Source of the DNA: Dichetophora obliterata
Lineage: Eukaryota > Arthropoda > Insecta > Diptera > Sciomyzidae
Direction of reading: 5' to 3'
NCBI GenBank assembly: GCA_963920525.1
Contig: OY986435.1
Span: forward strand, 102,844,615-102,908,614
Length of the DNA: 64,000 bases
Shown here piece after piece: positions 10,207 to 21,301 of this stretch. The translations under genes were made by a program, and so were the position numbers. Within the stretch, counting starts at the first letter, position 1. The number at the start of each line of letters is the position of its first letter. The notes under the pieces are model-generated. The model worked only from the letters and a program-made list of their open reading frames with translations. It made no database searches and was not told the DNA's origin.

Positions 10207-10966
10207 CTTATTATGAGCTGCGTTCGACCTTTAACTGTCGTCTATAAGGCAGTCGAACGAATTTGCATTTGGTACGATAACGTGCTTTCGACTAAGAATA
10301 GCGCTATTGTGAATATCGTTCATTTGGTTTGTTCACGATAGTATATTTCTATCAGCTGACCGTCATTTTATTTCAACTAAATACAATTTGTTTGAAAGTT
10401 ATAGAATTGCAAAAAATAAGAATAAAAAGTTTTGACAAATCGTCGAACCATAATTCCGTCATAGTCATAAGAGGATGAAAGCTTGACTGAAGTGGCTAGA
10501 AGTAGAAAACGGTTAAGGGACGCTTCCTTTAGCTAACCTTAAGCTACTTTGCTGTTGTTCTAACTGGTGGTCCTAAGCAATTTAATTCCAACGTGAATTC
10601 TTCCCATTTCTTTATTGACTCAACTTTGGAACATATACCCTTTGCAATTAGAGGATTTGCCTTCATCAACGAGACTAGGTTTTCTAACTCCGATTTGTTG
10701 CTTACCACTTAAGATCTGCATAAAATTTACAAAAATATATCAAAATTTGTTTTAAGTCCTTAAAAAGCAAAACGCAATCACAAATTACTTGCATTTATTA
10801 ACAATTATTGCTCAGCACGCACCGCATCGATACCAAAATTCTATTCCACTGAAATGAACAAAGAACATTTCGACAGGGTTGCACTACTTATAATAAGAAT
10901 TTGACTTTCGATACTCGCTGTTCGATAATCAGCGAAGATCGAACATCGAAAGCACCTCATAATAAG
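10207..10966. mobile_element. Harbinger-like non-autonomous element
   Basis: Imperfect terminal inverted repeats: CTTATTATGAG...TTCGA at the left and its complement TCGAAAGCACCTCATAATAAG at the right. It contains a Myb/SANT remnant on the minus strand, typical of the second protein of PIF/Harbinger transposons. The target duplication is not clearly resolved; a TTA/TAA-type site is possible. Confidence 0.65.
10545..10712 (-). pseudogene. Myb/SANT-like (Zeste-type) DNA-binding domain remnant
   Basis: The minus strand reads SNKSELENLVSLMKANPLI, then KKWEEFTLELNCLGPP and RT. This matches the regulatory-protein-Zeste type Myb/SANT domain with the conserved pattern W.......LN..GP.R. The frame meets a stop after RTTAK where a conserved Trp would be expected. 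Such domains occur in Harbinger accessory proteins that recruit the transposase to DNA. It is only a fragment. Confidence 0.6.
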
Positions 10967-12240
10967 TTCTCTTTAATAAGTTCTCATAATAAGTTCTCTA
11001 AACTCATAATAAGTTCTCTCATTATTCTTAACAATTATTTAATTTTCTTTATTCGTAATGTTTATTAACTTGTTATAATATACCTATACTATAGTGAAGT
11101 CATTCCCGGGATCCAGGACGATTTAAGCCCCTTTAAATCCCGGGATTTTCTTTTCAGGATCCCGGGATTTTTATAAAAATTTTTTTTTTACAAATATTCA
11201 TGTAAATGCAACCATTTCAATTTAAGTTGATATGAATATAGAATTAAAAAAACCTTTTTTGAGATTGGGAAAAATTAGGAAGTCAGCTATGTTTTGTGGT
11301 GAAGGCAATTGTGATCGAAACATACAAATTGCTTACGATTAGGGTAAACTATTTCTCCAACTAGCATAGAATTAGAACGGTGCTTCTCATTAGCGGGTTA
11401 TATTTGTAATATCCGACAAAACTCTCTAACGAAAAATAAGACGCATTGATCAGCTTAATTTATGTTATTAATAATTATTAAACATAAAATTTAATTTTGT
11501 AAGTCTTTTCCAACTTTAATTTGTATTAAACACAAAAAAATATGAAGTTTTTAAAAAAAAATGTTTAACATTTATATAATAATACCTTAAACCAGGACCG
11601 TAGCCAGGATCTACCCATTTTTTTTTTATTCAAAATTAAAATATATAAGTTTTTGTTTCACTTCATTCTCAAGTTAAGTTTTTATATATTATATATGCAA
11701 GTAAATATATTAAGGTACCTCAACTTCCATTAGAAAAAATGTTCATGTGTACCCCTCTAAAAAATAACCTTGGTCTATTTTATGATTTCCAAAATACTTT
11801 CTGTTACGATAGCCGCCAGTGAGCTAAAACATTTTTCAAATACCTCAAAAAATCATGTTTTTCATAAATATATTCGCTAGTAGAATAGTTGTAAAAAATA
11901 AACTGTCAGATAAAGCCGGAAATTCTAATCTGCATAAAAAAATTTTAAAGTTTTTCAATAGCATTCAAGATAATGCTGTTTTTCGTGCCTTTAAAATTTT
12001 TTTAATTTATTTTCACTAAAATTTAAATAACTTCACTATTTCTAATGCTATCCTAACTTTTAAGATATCGTTGGAAAGGCTTTGAGTGCTTACATTCATT
12101 TCCAGAATTTCTAAAATTTATACGTATTAAAGATAAAATATTAATTTAAAAAAAAATCTGAATTTTTATAAGGTATTAAAAAATATAAAAGTGAAGTTAC
12201 TACCATCATCTACTATTGCCGATGTCAAGGGTAGTGAAAA
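10967..12240. other. Gene-free AT-rich stretch
   Basis: Includes repeats of AAGTTCTC with ATAATAAG (10967-11025) and a small cluster of CCCGGGAT palindromes (11106-11172: CCCGGGATCC, AATCCCGGGAT, GATCCCGGGAT). No ORF or element ends are otherwise supported. Confidence 0.5.
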
Positions 12241-12286
12241 CAATAATAACTCAGAAGAGCGAGAGCGCATTTTGATTGCTTTAGAG

Positions 12287-12715
12287 CCCAAACAGAATCA
12301 AAAGTCGTTACGACCGGCGATCCTCTCTGGTCGCCAGACACAGAGAACCCATCCAGAATGAAATCGATTGCGACTGACGATGCAGGGTTGCATTTATATA
12401 GCATAGTTTTGTTAGCAGCTATGTTTTTGTTGTGTTAGTGCAAAAGAACAAAAAAGAAACGTGAGAACATAGCAAAAACTACGAAACTGGCGTTGAACAA
12501 ACCCAATTGTTAGCAAAAATATGGCAGCACTAATTGTACTCAGAGAAGAAATCGTCGGTCGTTAGAGAAAAAATAGAATATACTCTATTCAATTTTATTC
12601 TAGCGATAAGTCGCCGCTACTCTTGCTCAATGATTTCATTTTGAATGGCTTCGTTAACTTGGATGTGTTAAGTTGTGTTCTACATCGCCGGTCGTTACTT
12701 TTGATTATGTTCGGG
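12287..12715. repeat. Inverted-repeat element, copy A of a ~270-bp repeat pair
   Basis: The left end CCCAAACAGAATCAAAAGTC...ACGACCGGCGAT is mirrored by ATCGCCGGTCGTTACTTTTG...TTCGGG at the right, giving ~30-bp imperfect inverted ends. The first ~270 bp recur in direct orientation at 13206-13480. It looks like a MITE; the superfamily is not determined. Confidence 0.6.
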
Positions 12716-12756
12716 TTCTTACGCACCCTGGTCTTAACCCAATAAGGACGATGATG

Positions 12757-13190
12757 CCATATGGTAGAGGTGGAAAAATATCGCCGATACTATCGATGGT
12801 TTGTTTTTTAAAAAAATACTATCGATGGTTTAGGAATCTCGATACTATCGGAACTTCCTCAACTATGTAAATTTCTATGACATTAGCATTAAGCTGCATC
12901 GTATGAACACAGTCTAAGAAGCTTGATTTCAAGTAATTTGGCAACACTCAATTTGCAAAGAAAGCTGGTTATTTCGCACACACACACATTCGCTTGAGTA
13001 GCCTGCAACAAATGCGCGTATTTGTTTCTTTGTGCAATCAAAATGACCGATTCTCCACCAAACAAAACAAAAAATATCTGCTGTTTGGAATTATTTCACA
13101 ATAGCATCGATATATCGATGGAGTGCACAAATACTATCGCCAAATATCGATAGTCAATACTATCGATAGTTTTCCACCTCTACCATATGG
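12757..13190. mobile_element. hAT-type MITE with 8-bp target duplication
   Basis: The element body is 12765-13182 (418 bp), with terminal inverted repeats TAGAGGTGGAAAA...TTTTCCACCTCTA, flanked on both sides by CCATATGG (12757-12764 and 13183-13190). An 8-bp duplication and a TAGAGGTGG-like end are hAT features. Several TATCGATR motifs sit near both ends (about 12793-12850 and 13106-13170). There is no transposase. Confidence 0.85.
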
Positions 13191-13205
13191 CATCACTAAG
13201 ACCCC

Positions 13206-13560
13206 GACAGACAGAATCAAAAGTCGTTACGACCGCCGATCCTTTCTGGTTGCCAGACGCAGAGAACCCGTCTAGAATGCAAGCGATTCCGACTGACGAT
13301 GCAGGGTTGCTTTTATATAGCATAAATTTGTTAGCAGCTATGTTTTTGTTGTTGTGTTAGTGCAACAGAAACAAAAAAGAAACGTGAAAACATAGCAAAA
13401 ACTATGAAACTGGCTTTAAAAATACCAAATTGTTAGCAAAATATGGCAGCATTAATTGTACTCAGGAGGAAATCGTCGGTCGCAAGGAAAAAAAAGAATA
13501 GATTCCAAGTCTGCGATTAATCGTTGCGGCTGATGACCTGCGATTTCATTCTAGGAAACT
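13206..13560. repeat. Copy B of the ~270-bp repeat pair
   Basis: Matches 12293-12560 at high similarity (shared CAAAAGTCGTTACGACCG, GACTGACGATGCAGGGTTGC, GAAATCGTCGGTCG) but diverges after about 13485 and lacks the right inverted end of copy A. Together with the MITE between them, the pair spans 12287-13560. Confidence 0.7.
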
Positions 13561-14160
13561 GATGATGTAAAATGAACACGCAAATAAACTTTTTTAAAAA
13601 TCATCTTCCAAAATTACCTAAATTTTAATCGATTTTGCATAAAATCTCATAAAATCAAAAAAATGAAAAAAAAGCAATCTTTTAAAAAAAAGTGTAGCAA
13701 AAGAACTACTTTAAAAAAAAACGCACCTGAAATGATACTTTTTTTGAGCAGACTACACAACCCCGTTTGTCATTAATTTCAGAGAGAGAATATGTGTTTG
13801 TTTACATAAAATAAGGATATGTCAAATATATACTTAACCTTATTCTGATTAAATCATGGTCATAACTAGCGTTGAAGTTTCAGCAAAAAACGCCGGCAAT
13901 ATGGAAGCAAATCACGATACTCAGGTTAATTAAAGTTAGAAAAACACTAAATATAAAAATACTAGCAAATACCCGCTGCTTCGCCTGCGATAAAAATATT
14001 AAATACCATGAAAAAATTTTAAATCTTAAAATGAAAGTATTTAGTCGTATTAAAACAAATTCAAAATATACAAATTATTGTGTTCGTTTTGTTTAATTAT
14101 GAAAAAATGGTATATATATTAATAAATTACTTTATTTAATTTGAATAACTTATTTTAACG
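13561..14160. other. Gene-free AT-rich stretch
   Basis: A tract at 13965-13990 (ACTAGCAAATACCCGCTGCTTCGC) resembles the GC-rich edge of Helitron-like repeats seen elsewhere in the window. Nothing else is supported. Confidence 0.45.
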
Positions 14161-14470
14161 GTAGAGTAGAGGGGGGTAATGTCGTGCACTCAACTTTAAA
14201 GTGCTCGTAAAGCCGTACATGACAAGCGAATACAACGAGTAAGCATCCGATCGAAAGATAATTTGGTTGGTAACATTTATGTGTAACAATATTCGTGTAG
14301 CATGAAATCGTGTTAGTAGAAATTAAAAAAAAAATGTGCACGACACTACCCCCCCTCAAAATTTGTGGGGTAATGTCGTGCATTGTATTGTAAAGGTATC
14401 AGAATGTGTGAAAAACGATAGGTAGTGGTTTGATTCAAGAAGATATAGCATTATTGTTTATTTATTTATT

Positions 14471-15772
14471 ACTAGCTGAAACCCGGCGCGTTGCTGCCAC
14501 TCTCCCTATTCAAACGCCCATAAAATGTTATCAGTTAAACAGCATGTCTAAATTGAGGTCAAATACTGAATTTGAAAGACTGTGCGACCTATATCCACAA
14601 AGCTTTTCGATATAACAAATTTGGGTTGTATAGGAAGTGCCACTCTCTCTTCATCACCGCTAATAGAATGTAATCAATTAAACTGGATGTCTACATGGAG
14701 GTCGAATACCGAATTCCAAAACTGTGCAACATATAACTCCAAAACTATTCGATAGCACAAATTTTGATTGTATGGGAGGTGACATTCTCCTTTTCCCTAC
14801 GCCCATAAAATTTTAGCAATGAAACTGCATGAGTACATTGAGGTCGAATACTGAATTTTGAGGCTGAGTTACCTATAACTCCTAATCTATTCGATATCGC
14901 AAATTTGGGTTAAATTGGAGGTGTCACGCCCCTCTTACCAATGAACATACATTGAATCAATGAAACTGAATGTTTATATTGAGGTCGAATACTGAATTTC
15001 GGCGTTGTACGACTTATAACTCTAAAACTATTTGATAGCACAAAGTTGGGTTGTATGGGAAGTGCCACTCCCCTTTGCCCTACGACGACAAAATGTAAGT
15101 ATTTAAAATGCATGTATAAATTTAGGTCGAATACCGAATTCTTACGCTGTCAACCTATAACTTCAAAGCAATACGATATCGCAAATTTGGGTTGTAAGGG
15201 AGATTTCACGCCTCCCTGTCCAACGCCCATAAAATAAAACCATTGAAACTGCATGTGTAAATTGAGGTCAAAAACTGAATTCCAAAGATGAATTCCTATA
15301 ACTTCAAAGCTATTCGATATCACAAATTTGGGTTGTATGGGAGGTGCCCCTCCCCCTTGTCCACTCCCATAAAATTTCATCACAGAAACGGTACGTCTTA
15401 ATTGTGGTCGAATACCGAATTTCTAAGCTGTGCTACCCATAACTCTAAAGCTATTCGATAACAACAATTTCTTATTTATATGTGGGAGGTAAAAGGGGTG
15501 TGGCATTGCCCCTTAAACCATCTCGTACTCAAAGCAAAGCGTACTTACAAAATTTGAGCTCAATCGGACCAATGGTTTCGAAGTATTTTGATATTTTCTT
15601 AAAAGTAGGCGTAGATGAAGTGTGACCACGCCCATTTTTTTCAAAGTTAATTATAGTTATCATACGAACTTATTTACCAAATTTTAATTTAATACGACCA
15701 AAACCGTCTTAAATACAGCATTTTTATTGATTTGTGGGCGACAAAAGGGGGTGTGGCACAAAACGTGCAAAG
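14471..15772. repeat. Left arm of giant palindrome (outer part)
   Basis: The reverse complement of 18916-20223 at about 99% by eye. It begins ACTAGCTGAAACCCGGCGCG and is made of about seven diverged ~140-bp tandem units, each with TTCGATA...CAAATTTGGGTTGTA, GGGAGGTG and TTGAGGTCGAATACTGAATT. The last 300 bp (15480-15772) is a different sequence, including CACGCCCATTTTTT. The outer end and internal motifs are those of Helitron-like non-autonomous elements in insects. Confidence 0.85.
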
Positions 15773-18492
15773 ATACGTTTTGCACCTTTTATGGCAGTGA
15801 CTTGCAGCAAGTCTCTTCTGTACAAAATCAGAATGGCAGATGGTTGGACCTAATTTTTACTAACTCGTATGAAGAAGTGAAGGTTAGTCCATGCATGGGA
15901 GCAGAAAATTTATTAACCAACACTGTTCATCATACAGCCTTAAAAGTTGTTTTCTCTGCTAATAACATCAACTTTACCCAGTCTTATAATAACACCATTG
16001 CGTACGATTACCTCAACGCCGATTATGAAAGAATAAAATGTTATGTTAGTTCTCTAAATTGGAATCATATTCTATTCAATTTAGATTTAGACAGTGCTGT
16101 CTCTATATTTTATCAGCACATTTTTACCGCTATCGAAAGTTATGTGCCAATAATAAAGAAAAAGAATAAGCTCACAGAACCATGGCTAGACAACAATCTC
16201 AGATTTTTGAGGAATCAAAGAAATAAAATCTACAAACTTCTCAAAAACACTGATAATATAAGCGATGAACTGAAGCTTAGATATGACGAGCTATCAAGAG
16301 AGTTATCTATCAAGTCAGAAGAAGCGTACAAGTTGTACACGAACATCATCGGAGAAAAAATTGTCCAAGAGCCGAGAAAATTCTTTGACTTTGTTAACAT
16401 GAAGCGCAAATCTAGCGGCTATCCATCGTCTATGTTTAAAGGTAATGTCACTTCGTCCAATTCTCTTGAAATAAGCAACTTGTATGCCGATCACTTTAAG
16501 GAGGTCTTTTGTCTTCCTACCACCTTATCTGAAACTTCTCCTAGCTCAACTATTATAGTTGATAGTTTATATTTAACCCAGGAAGAGATTTCTAATGCAA
16601 TAAAAGAACTGGATATATTAAAGGGACCAGGACCAGACTTAATACCTACAAGCTTTTTGGTGCGATGTTTAGACCAACTGCTATTGCCATTACACATAAT
16701 CTTTAACGAATCACTGGTTTGTGGGACATTTCCTTCATATTGGAAATCATCCCATCTTACGCCAATTTACAAGAATGGTGATAAAAGATCAGTTGAAAAT
16801 TATAGAGGCATAGCAATCTTGTCAGCCATTCCAAAACTTTTTGAAAAACTTATTTGTGAAAAGCTAACAAGTTTCATTAACCCACGTCTAAATGAGCAGC
16901 AACACGGGTTCCGAAAAGGGCGATCTACCACCACTAATCTCATGATTATGGTATCAGATGTTTTAGTCAAAATGGAAAAAGGGCACCAAATAGATGCTGT
17001 TTATACTGATTTCAGTAAAGCTTTTGATCGAGTTGATCACAACATTCTTATATATAAGTTAGAAAAGTTTGGTGTTGCAGGGTCCATACTAAGTTGGCTC
17101 AAATCATATTTAAACGGCAGATCCCAGTTTGTTAAATTCCAGGGAGTTCTATCGAAAAAAATTGCAGTCTCCTCGGGAGTTCCGCAAGGTAGTCATCTTG
17201 GTCCTCTTCTTTTCAACATATTCATATCCGATCTGTCAGAAGTTCTTAACGATATCCCACATCTTATGTATGCAGATGATTTAAAAATGTACTATTCAAT
17301 TCAATCAGATGTAGATGTCAATTTTTTGCAATCAAAATTGTTGTCTCTTGAGCAATGGTGTTTTCAAAATAAACTACATCTTAATGTCAATAAATGCAAT
17401 GTTATTAGCTTTTCTCGTAAAAACAACGTTACATTACATACCTACCACCTCAATAGTATCGAACTAAAAAGGGTCAACCATATAGTGGATCTTGGAGTTG
17501 TCTTAGATTGCAAGATGCGCTTTAATCTGCACTATGATAAAATTGTGTCCAGGGCCAGCAAACAGCTCGGTTTTATAAAAAGGCGTGCAAATGAATTCAA
17601 GAATATATGGGTCACTACATCCTTGTACCGTGCATTAGTGCGCCCAATACTTGAATATGCATGCATAATTTGAAATCCATCTTTCGATTCCCATAGAGAA
17701 AGAATTGAGTCTATTCAAAAGCAGTTCTTACTATACGCGCTTAGAGATATGTACAACCCCCATGATTATTGTAGCCTTCCATCATATGAACATAGACTCA
17801 GCCTTTTAAATTTGATGCCACTATCAACAAGAAGATCGTTATTGGGCTCATGCTTCACATTTGATGTAATTAATGGTGCTATTCACAGCGAATATATTTC
17901 TAATATGATTTCCTTTAACGATCCAATTAGGCACACTAGGCATACTCGATTGTTAACTGAATATCAGCACCAAACTACATATGCAAATAATGAACCCATC
18001 AATCGTTGTTGCAGAGAATTTAATAATATCTCTATATACTACTCACCTTCTATGTCCAAATCCTCTTTCAAGCAAACCCTATATAAATCACTCAGAAATC
18101 AGAATTAACACAGGCCTCAGATAAACTACATACATGTATGGATTTATATGTATAAGCATTTAGTTTAATAAATCAAAATTCTTTAACATCCCTCTCCAAA
18201 TCTCCCATTTACATCCTTTTGTCCTTATAGTCTTTAAGAATAATATATATACATCGTATCTTAAGTGTGTATATAGTCTTTCTTGTTTTCCTCCTCTTCT
18301 CTTAGTTTTGACATGGTTTTTGAAATCATGTCAATCCGGTGGGCGGAGTATGCCCACTAAGAGCACCAAATAAAAAATAAAATAAAAACAAGGAAAGGGG
18401 AGAAGAAAAACAAAAAACTTAGTAATAAGTAAACAAAACCTGTTAGAATAAGTTAGAATAAGTAAATTGCATTGCCTTGTTTGGCCAATAAA
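15773..18492 (+). mobile_element. 5'-truncated Jockey-like LINE inserted in the palindrome's left arm
   Basis: The insertion splits the sequence that is continuous in the right arm (…AAAGATAC | ACACATGC…). A short duplication ATAC flanks it. It starts within the end of the endonuclease domain, contains RT and C-terminal coding sequence, and has a ~380-bp 3' UTR with A-rich ends (AAATAAAAAATAAAATAAAAA near 18369, AATAAATAAATAAAT near 18486). Confidence 0.85.
15776..18108 (+). pseudogene. LINE endonuclease end + reverse transcriptase, one in-frame TGA
   Basis: The single frame begins inside the last part of an APE-type endonuclease (GRWLDLIFTN; HHTALKVVF). The RT follows with GPGPDLIPTSFLV, ENYRGIAILS, QHGFRKGRSTTTNL, DFSKAFDRVDH (catalytic Asp), SGVPQGSHLGPLLFNIFI and YADDLKMY (catalytic Asp pair near 17270-17282). 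A TGA at 17671-17673 replaces a codon where relatives have Trp (before NPSFDSHRERIESIQKQFL). The frame then stays open to 18108. The open frame extends upstream to 15727, but that part belongs to the host repeat. The family is Jockey/CR1-like. Only one lesion in 2.3 kb means a young copy, but it is 5'-truncated and immobile. Confidence 0.92.
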
Positions 18493-18620
18493 TAAATAAA
18501 TACACACATGCAATTTCTTATGTGCACCCTCCACACAGACCCCAATCACCCCTGAAAATTTCATTGAAATCGGGCAAGCCGTCTAGGAGGAGTATGCGAA
18601 CAGGAAGTTTTGCCACTTAA
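18493..18620. repeat. Left arm of giant palindrome (inner part, after LINE)
   Basis: Continues the left arm after the LINE. It is the reverse complement of about 18801-18928 (shared TGCAATTTCTTATGTGCACC, GTCTAGGAGGAGTATGCG, GGAAGTTTTGCC). Confidence 0.88.
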
Positions 18621-18800
18621 TCTATATATATAAAAGAAAGTGTCCGAATGCGATGTAATCCCATAACTCGAGATCGGCCGAACCGATTTGGATAATTTTT
18701 TTTTTAAATGTTCGTTTTAGTCCAAGTTAGGTTTTTAAGGAAAGAAAAATTGACCACGCCCACTTTTGCGCCCACTGTTTTGATATCTATATATATAAAA
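18621..18800. repeat. Loop of the palindrome, flanked by TCTATATATATAAAA ends
   Basis: The 180-bp spacer begins TCTATATATATAAAAGAAAG and ends just after a second TCTATATATATAAAA. It carries GTGTCCGAATGCGATGTAAT, AACTCGAGATCGGCCGAACC and CCACGCCCACTTTTGCGCCC. An expanded version of the same sequence lies in reverse orientation at 20224-20664, outside the right arm. Confidence 0.75.
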
Positions 18801-20223
18801 TTAAGCGGCAAAACTTCCTGTTCGCATACTCCTCCTAGACGGCTTGCCCGATTTCAATGAAATTTTCAGGGGTGATTGGGGTCTGTGTGGAGGGTGCACA
18901 TAAGAAATTGCATGTGTGTATCTTTGCACGTTTTGTGCCACACCCCCTTTTGTCGCCCACAAATCAATAAAAATGCTGTATTTAAGACGGTTTTGGTCGT
19001 ATTAAATTAAAATTTGGTAAATAAGTTCGTATGATAACTATAATTAACTTTGAAAAAAATGGGCGTGGTCACACTTCATCTACGCCTACTTTTAAGAAAA
19101 TATCAAAATACTTCGAAACCATTGGTCCGATTGAGCTCAAATTTTGTAAGTACGCTTTGCTTTGAGTACGAGATGGTTTAAGGGGCAATGCCACACCCCT
19201 TTTACCTCCCACATATAAATAAGAAATTGTTGTTATCGAATAGCTTTAGAGTTATGGGTAGCACAGCTTAGAAATTCGGTATTCGACCACAATTAAGACG
19301 TACCGTTTTTGTGATGAAATTTTATGGGAGTGGACAAGGGGGAGGGGCACCTCCCATACAACCCAAATTTGTGATATCGAATAGCTTTGAAGTTATAGGA
19401 ATTCATCTTTGGAATTCAGTTTTTGACCTCAATTTACACATGCAGTTTCAATGGTTTTATTTTATGGGCGTTGGACAGGGAGGCGTGAAATCTCCCTTAC
19501 AACCCAAATTTGCGATATCGTATTGCTTTGAAGTTATAGGTTGACAGCGTAAGAATTCGGTATTCGACCTAAATTTATACATGCATTTTAAATACTTACA
19601 TTTTGTCGTCGTAGGGCAAAGGGGAGTGGCACTTCCCATACAACCCAACTTTGTGCTATCAAATAGTTTTAGAGTTATAAGTCGTACAACGCCGAAATTC
19701 AGTATTCGACCTCAATATAAACATTCAGTTTCATTGATTCAATGTATGTTCATTGGTAAGAGGGGCGTGACACCTCCAATTTAACCCAAATTTGCGATAT
19801 CGAATAGATTAGGAGTTATAGGTAACTCAGCCTCAAAATTCAGTATTCGACCTCAATGTACTCATGCAGTTTCATTGCTAAAATTTTATGGGCGTAGGGA
19901 AAAGGAGAATGTCACCTCCCATACAATCAAAATTTGTGCTATCGAATAGTTTTGGAGTTATATTTTGCACAGTTTTGGAATTCGGTATTCGACCTCCATG
20001 TAGACATCCAGTTTAATTGATTACATTCTATTAGCGGTGATGAAGAGAGAGTGGCACTTCCTATACAACCCAAATTTGTTATATCGAAAAGCTTTGTGGA
20101 TATAGGTCGCACAGTCTTTCAAATTCAGTATTTGACCTCAATTTAGACATGCTGTTTAACTGATAACATTTTATGGGCGTTTGAATAGGGAGAGTGGCAG
20201 CAACGCGCCGGGTTTCAGCTAGT
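18801..20223. repeat. Right arm of giant palindrome
   Basis: Uninterrupted ~1.42-kb reverse complement of 14471-15772 plus 18493-18620. It ends ...CCGGGTTTCAGCTAGT, a Helitron-like 3' end (CTAG before T). Small differences from the left arm (for example TTTTTGTG against CACAGAAA, and AAAATATAAC against CAACATATAAC) show the two arms are separate sequences, not an identical assembly mirror. Confidence 0.87.
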
Positions 20224-20664
20224 TTTATATATATAGATATCAAAACAGTGGGCGCAAAAGTGGGCGTGGTCAATTTTTCTTTCAGTAAACACTTAAATTG
20301 GATTACTACGAACATTTGAAAAAAAAATTGTCCAAATCGGTACAGCCGTTTTCCGATTTTAGATAAATAAAAAAAAGTGGGCGCAAAAGTGGGCGTGGTC
20401 AATTTTTCTTTCCGACAAAACTTAAATTGGATTACTACGAACATTTGAAAAAAAAATTATCCAAATCGGTCCAGCCGTTTTCCGATTTTAGATAAATCAA
20501 AAAAAGTGGGCGCAAAAGTGGGCGTGGTCAATTTTTCTTTCCTTAAAAACCTAACTTGGACTAAAACTAACATTTAAAAAAAAAAATTATCCAAATCGGT
20601 TCGGCCGATCTCGAGTTATGGGATTACATCGCATTCGGACACTTTCTTTTATATATATAGAAGA
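20224..20664 (-). repeat. Helitron-like 5' segment with three ~120-bp tandem units
   Basis: On the minus strand it begins TCTATATATATAAAAGAAAG and ends TCTATATATATAAAAC. Inside, AAGTGGGCGCAAAAGTGGGC...AATTTTTCTTT and CCAAATCGGT...CCGATTTTAGATAAA repeat about three times. The loop at 18621-18800 is a shorter single-unit version. A TCTATATATATAAAA motif at the edges and insertion next to T are compatible with Helitron/Helentron-type elements. Confidence 0.6.
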
Positions 20665-21301
20665 AGATTGTTAATTATAAGGCAATATACACAAGTCCGA
20701 AATATGATCAAAAAATACAATTTTATGAAAAGAAAAGTGAAAATAGGCAATTTGCTATATGAAACACGGAAAGAAAAACAATATTTTTTCAAAAAGTGCT
20801 TGACATTGAGAAAAAATTTTTTGTTTTGTTATGGCTTCACGACTCCCTTGGTACACTAGGGCGATCGCGTTTCCTTCCCTTTTCTTTTCTGTATAGTGCA
20901 CGACATTGCCCCACATCAAATGCACGACATTGCCCCAAAGGTCGTTTTCAAGGTTGACTTCGACAAATCGGTAAAAAACAGAAATTTTTTCGATCACAAT
21001 ACATCTTTTTTTTCGGCGGAAAATTTGCTTTAAGAAAACACTTACCTGGTATATTTTCCTGCGAGACAAATAATTTTTCTGATCCGATAAAAAACACTTT
21101 CGTCGTCCCGAGAACGTGCGATTTTCAAAAAACGTCGCACATATTGCCCTTACACATGGATATTGCTAGTATTGTATGCATGAGCTCTGTAGGTCAGTAG
21201 GCCCATACCTTACCAACGGCTGGTATATCATTCAATTTTTTATGCTAAAAAAGCCAGTGCACGAGATTACCCCCTGCACGACATTACCCCCTTCTACTCT
21301 A

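Larger units (their letters stand above)
14162..21301. mobile_element. Transposon bounded by 27-bp inverted repeats with TGCACGACATTACCCC motifs
   Basis: The left end TAGAGTAGAGGGGGGTAATG... (14162) is complementary to the right end ...CATTACCCCCTTCTACTCTA (to 21301). The 16-bp motif TGCACGACATTACCCC or a close variant, in either orientation, recurs inside near 14175, 14340, 14370, 20900, 20922, 21259 and 21275, as expected for sub-terminal transposase-binding sites. Only about 310 bp on the left and 640 bp on the right belong to the element. The middle is a later insertion (palindrome plus flanking repeats). No transposase ORF is visible and the superfamily is unknown. A TA target site is possible. 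Confidence 0.65.

Noticed and set aside
15046..15383. Small ORFs in the palindrome arms, present identically at 19311-19784
   Set aside because: They exist on both strands of tandem repeat DNA and are duplicated only because the arms are mirror copies.
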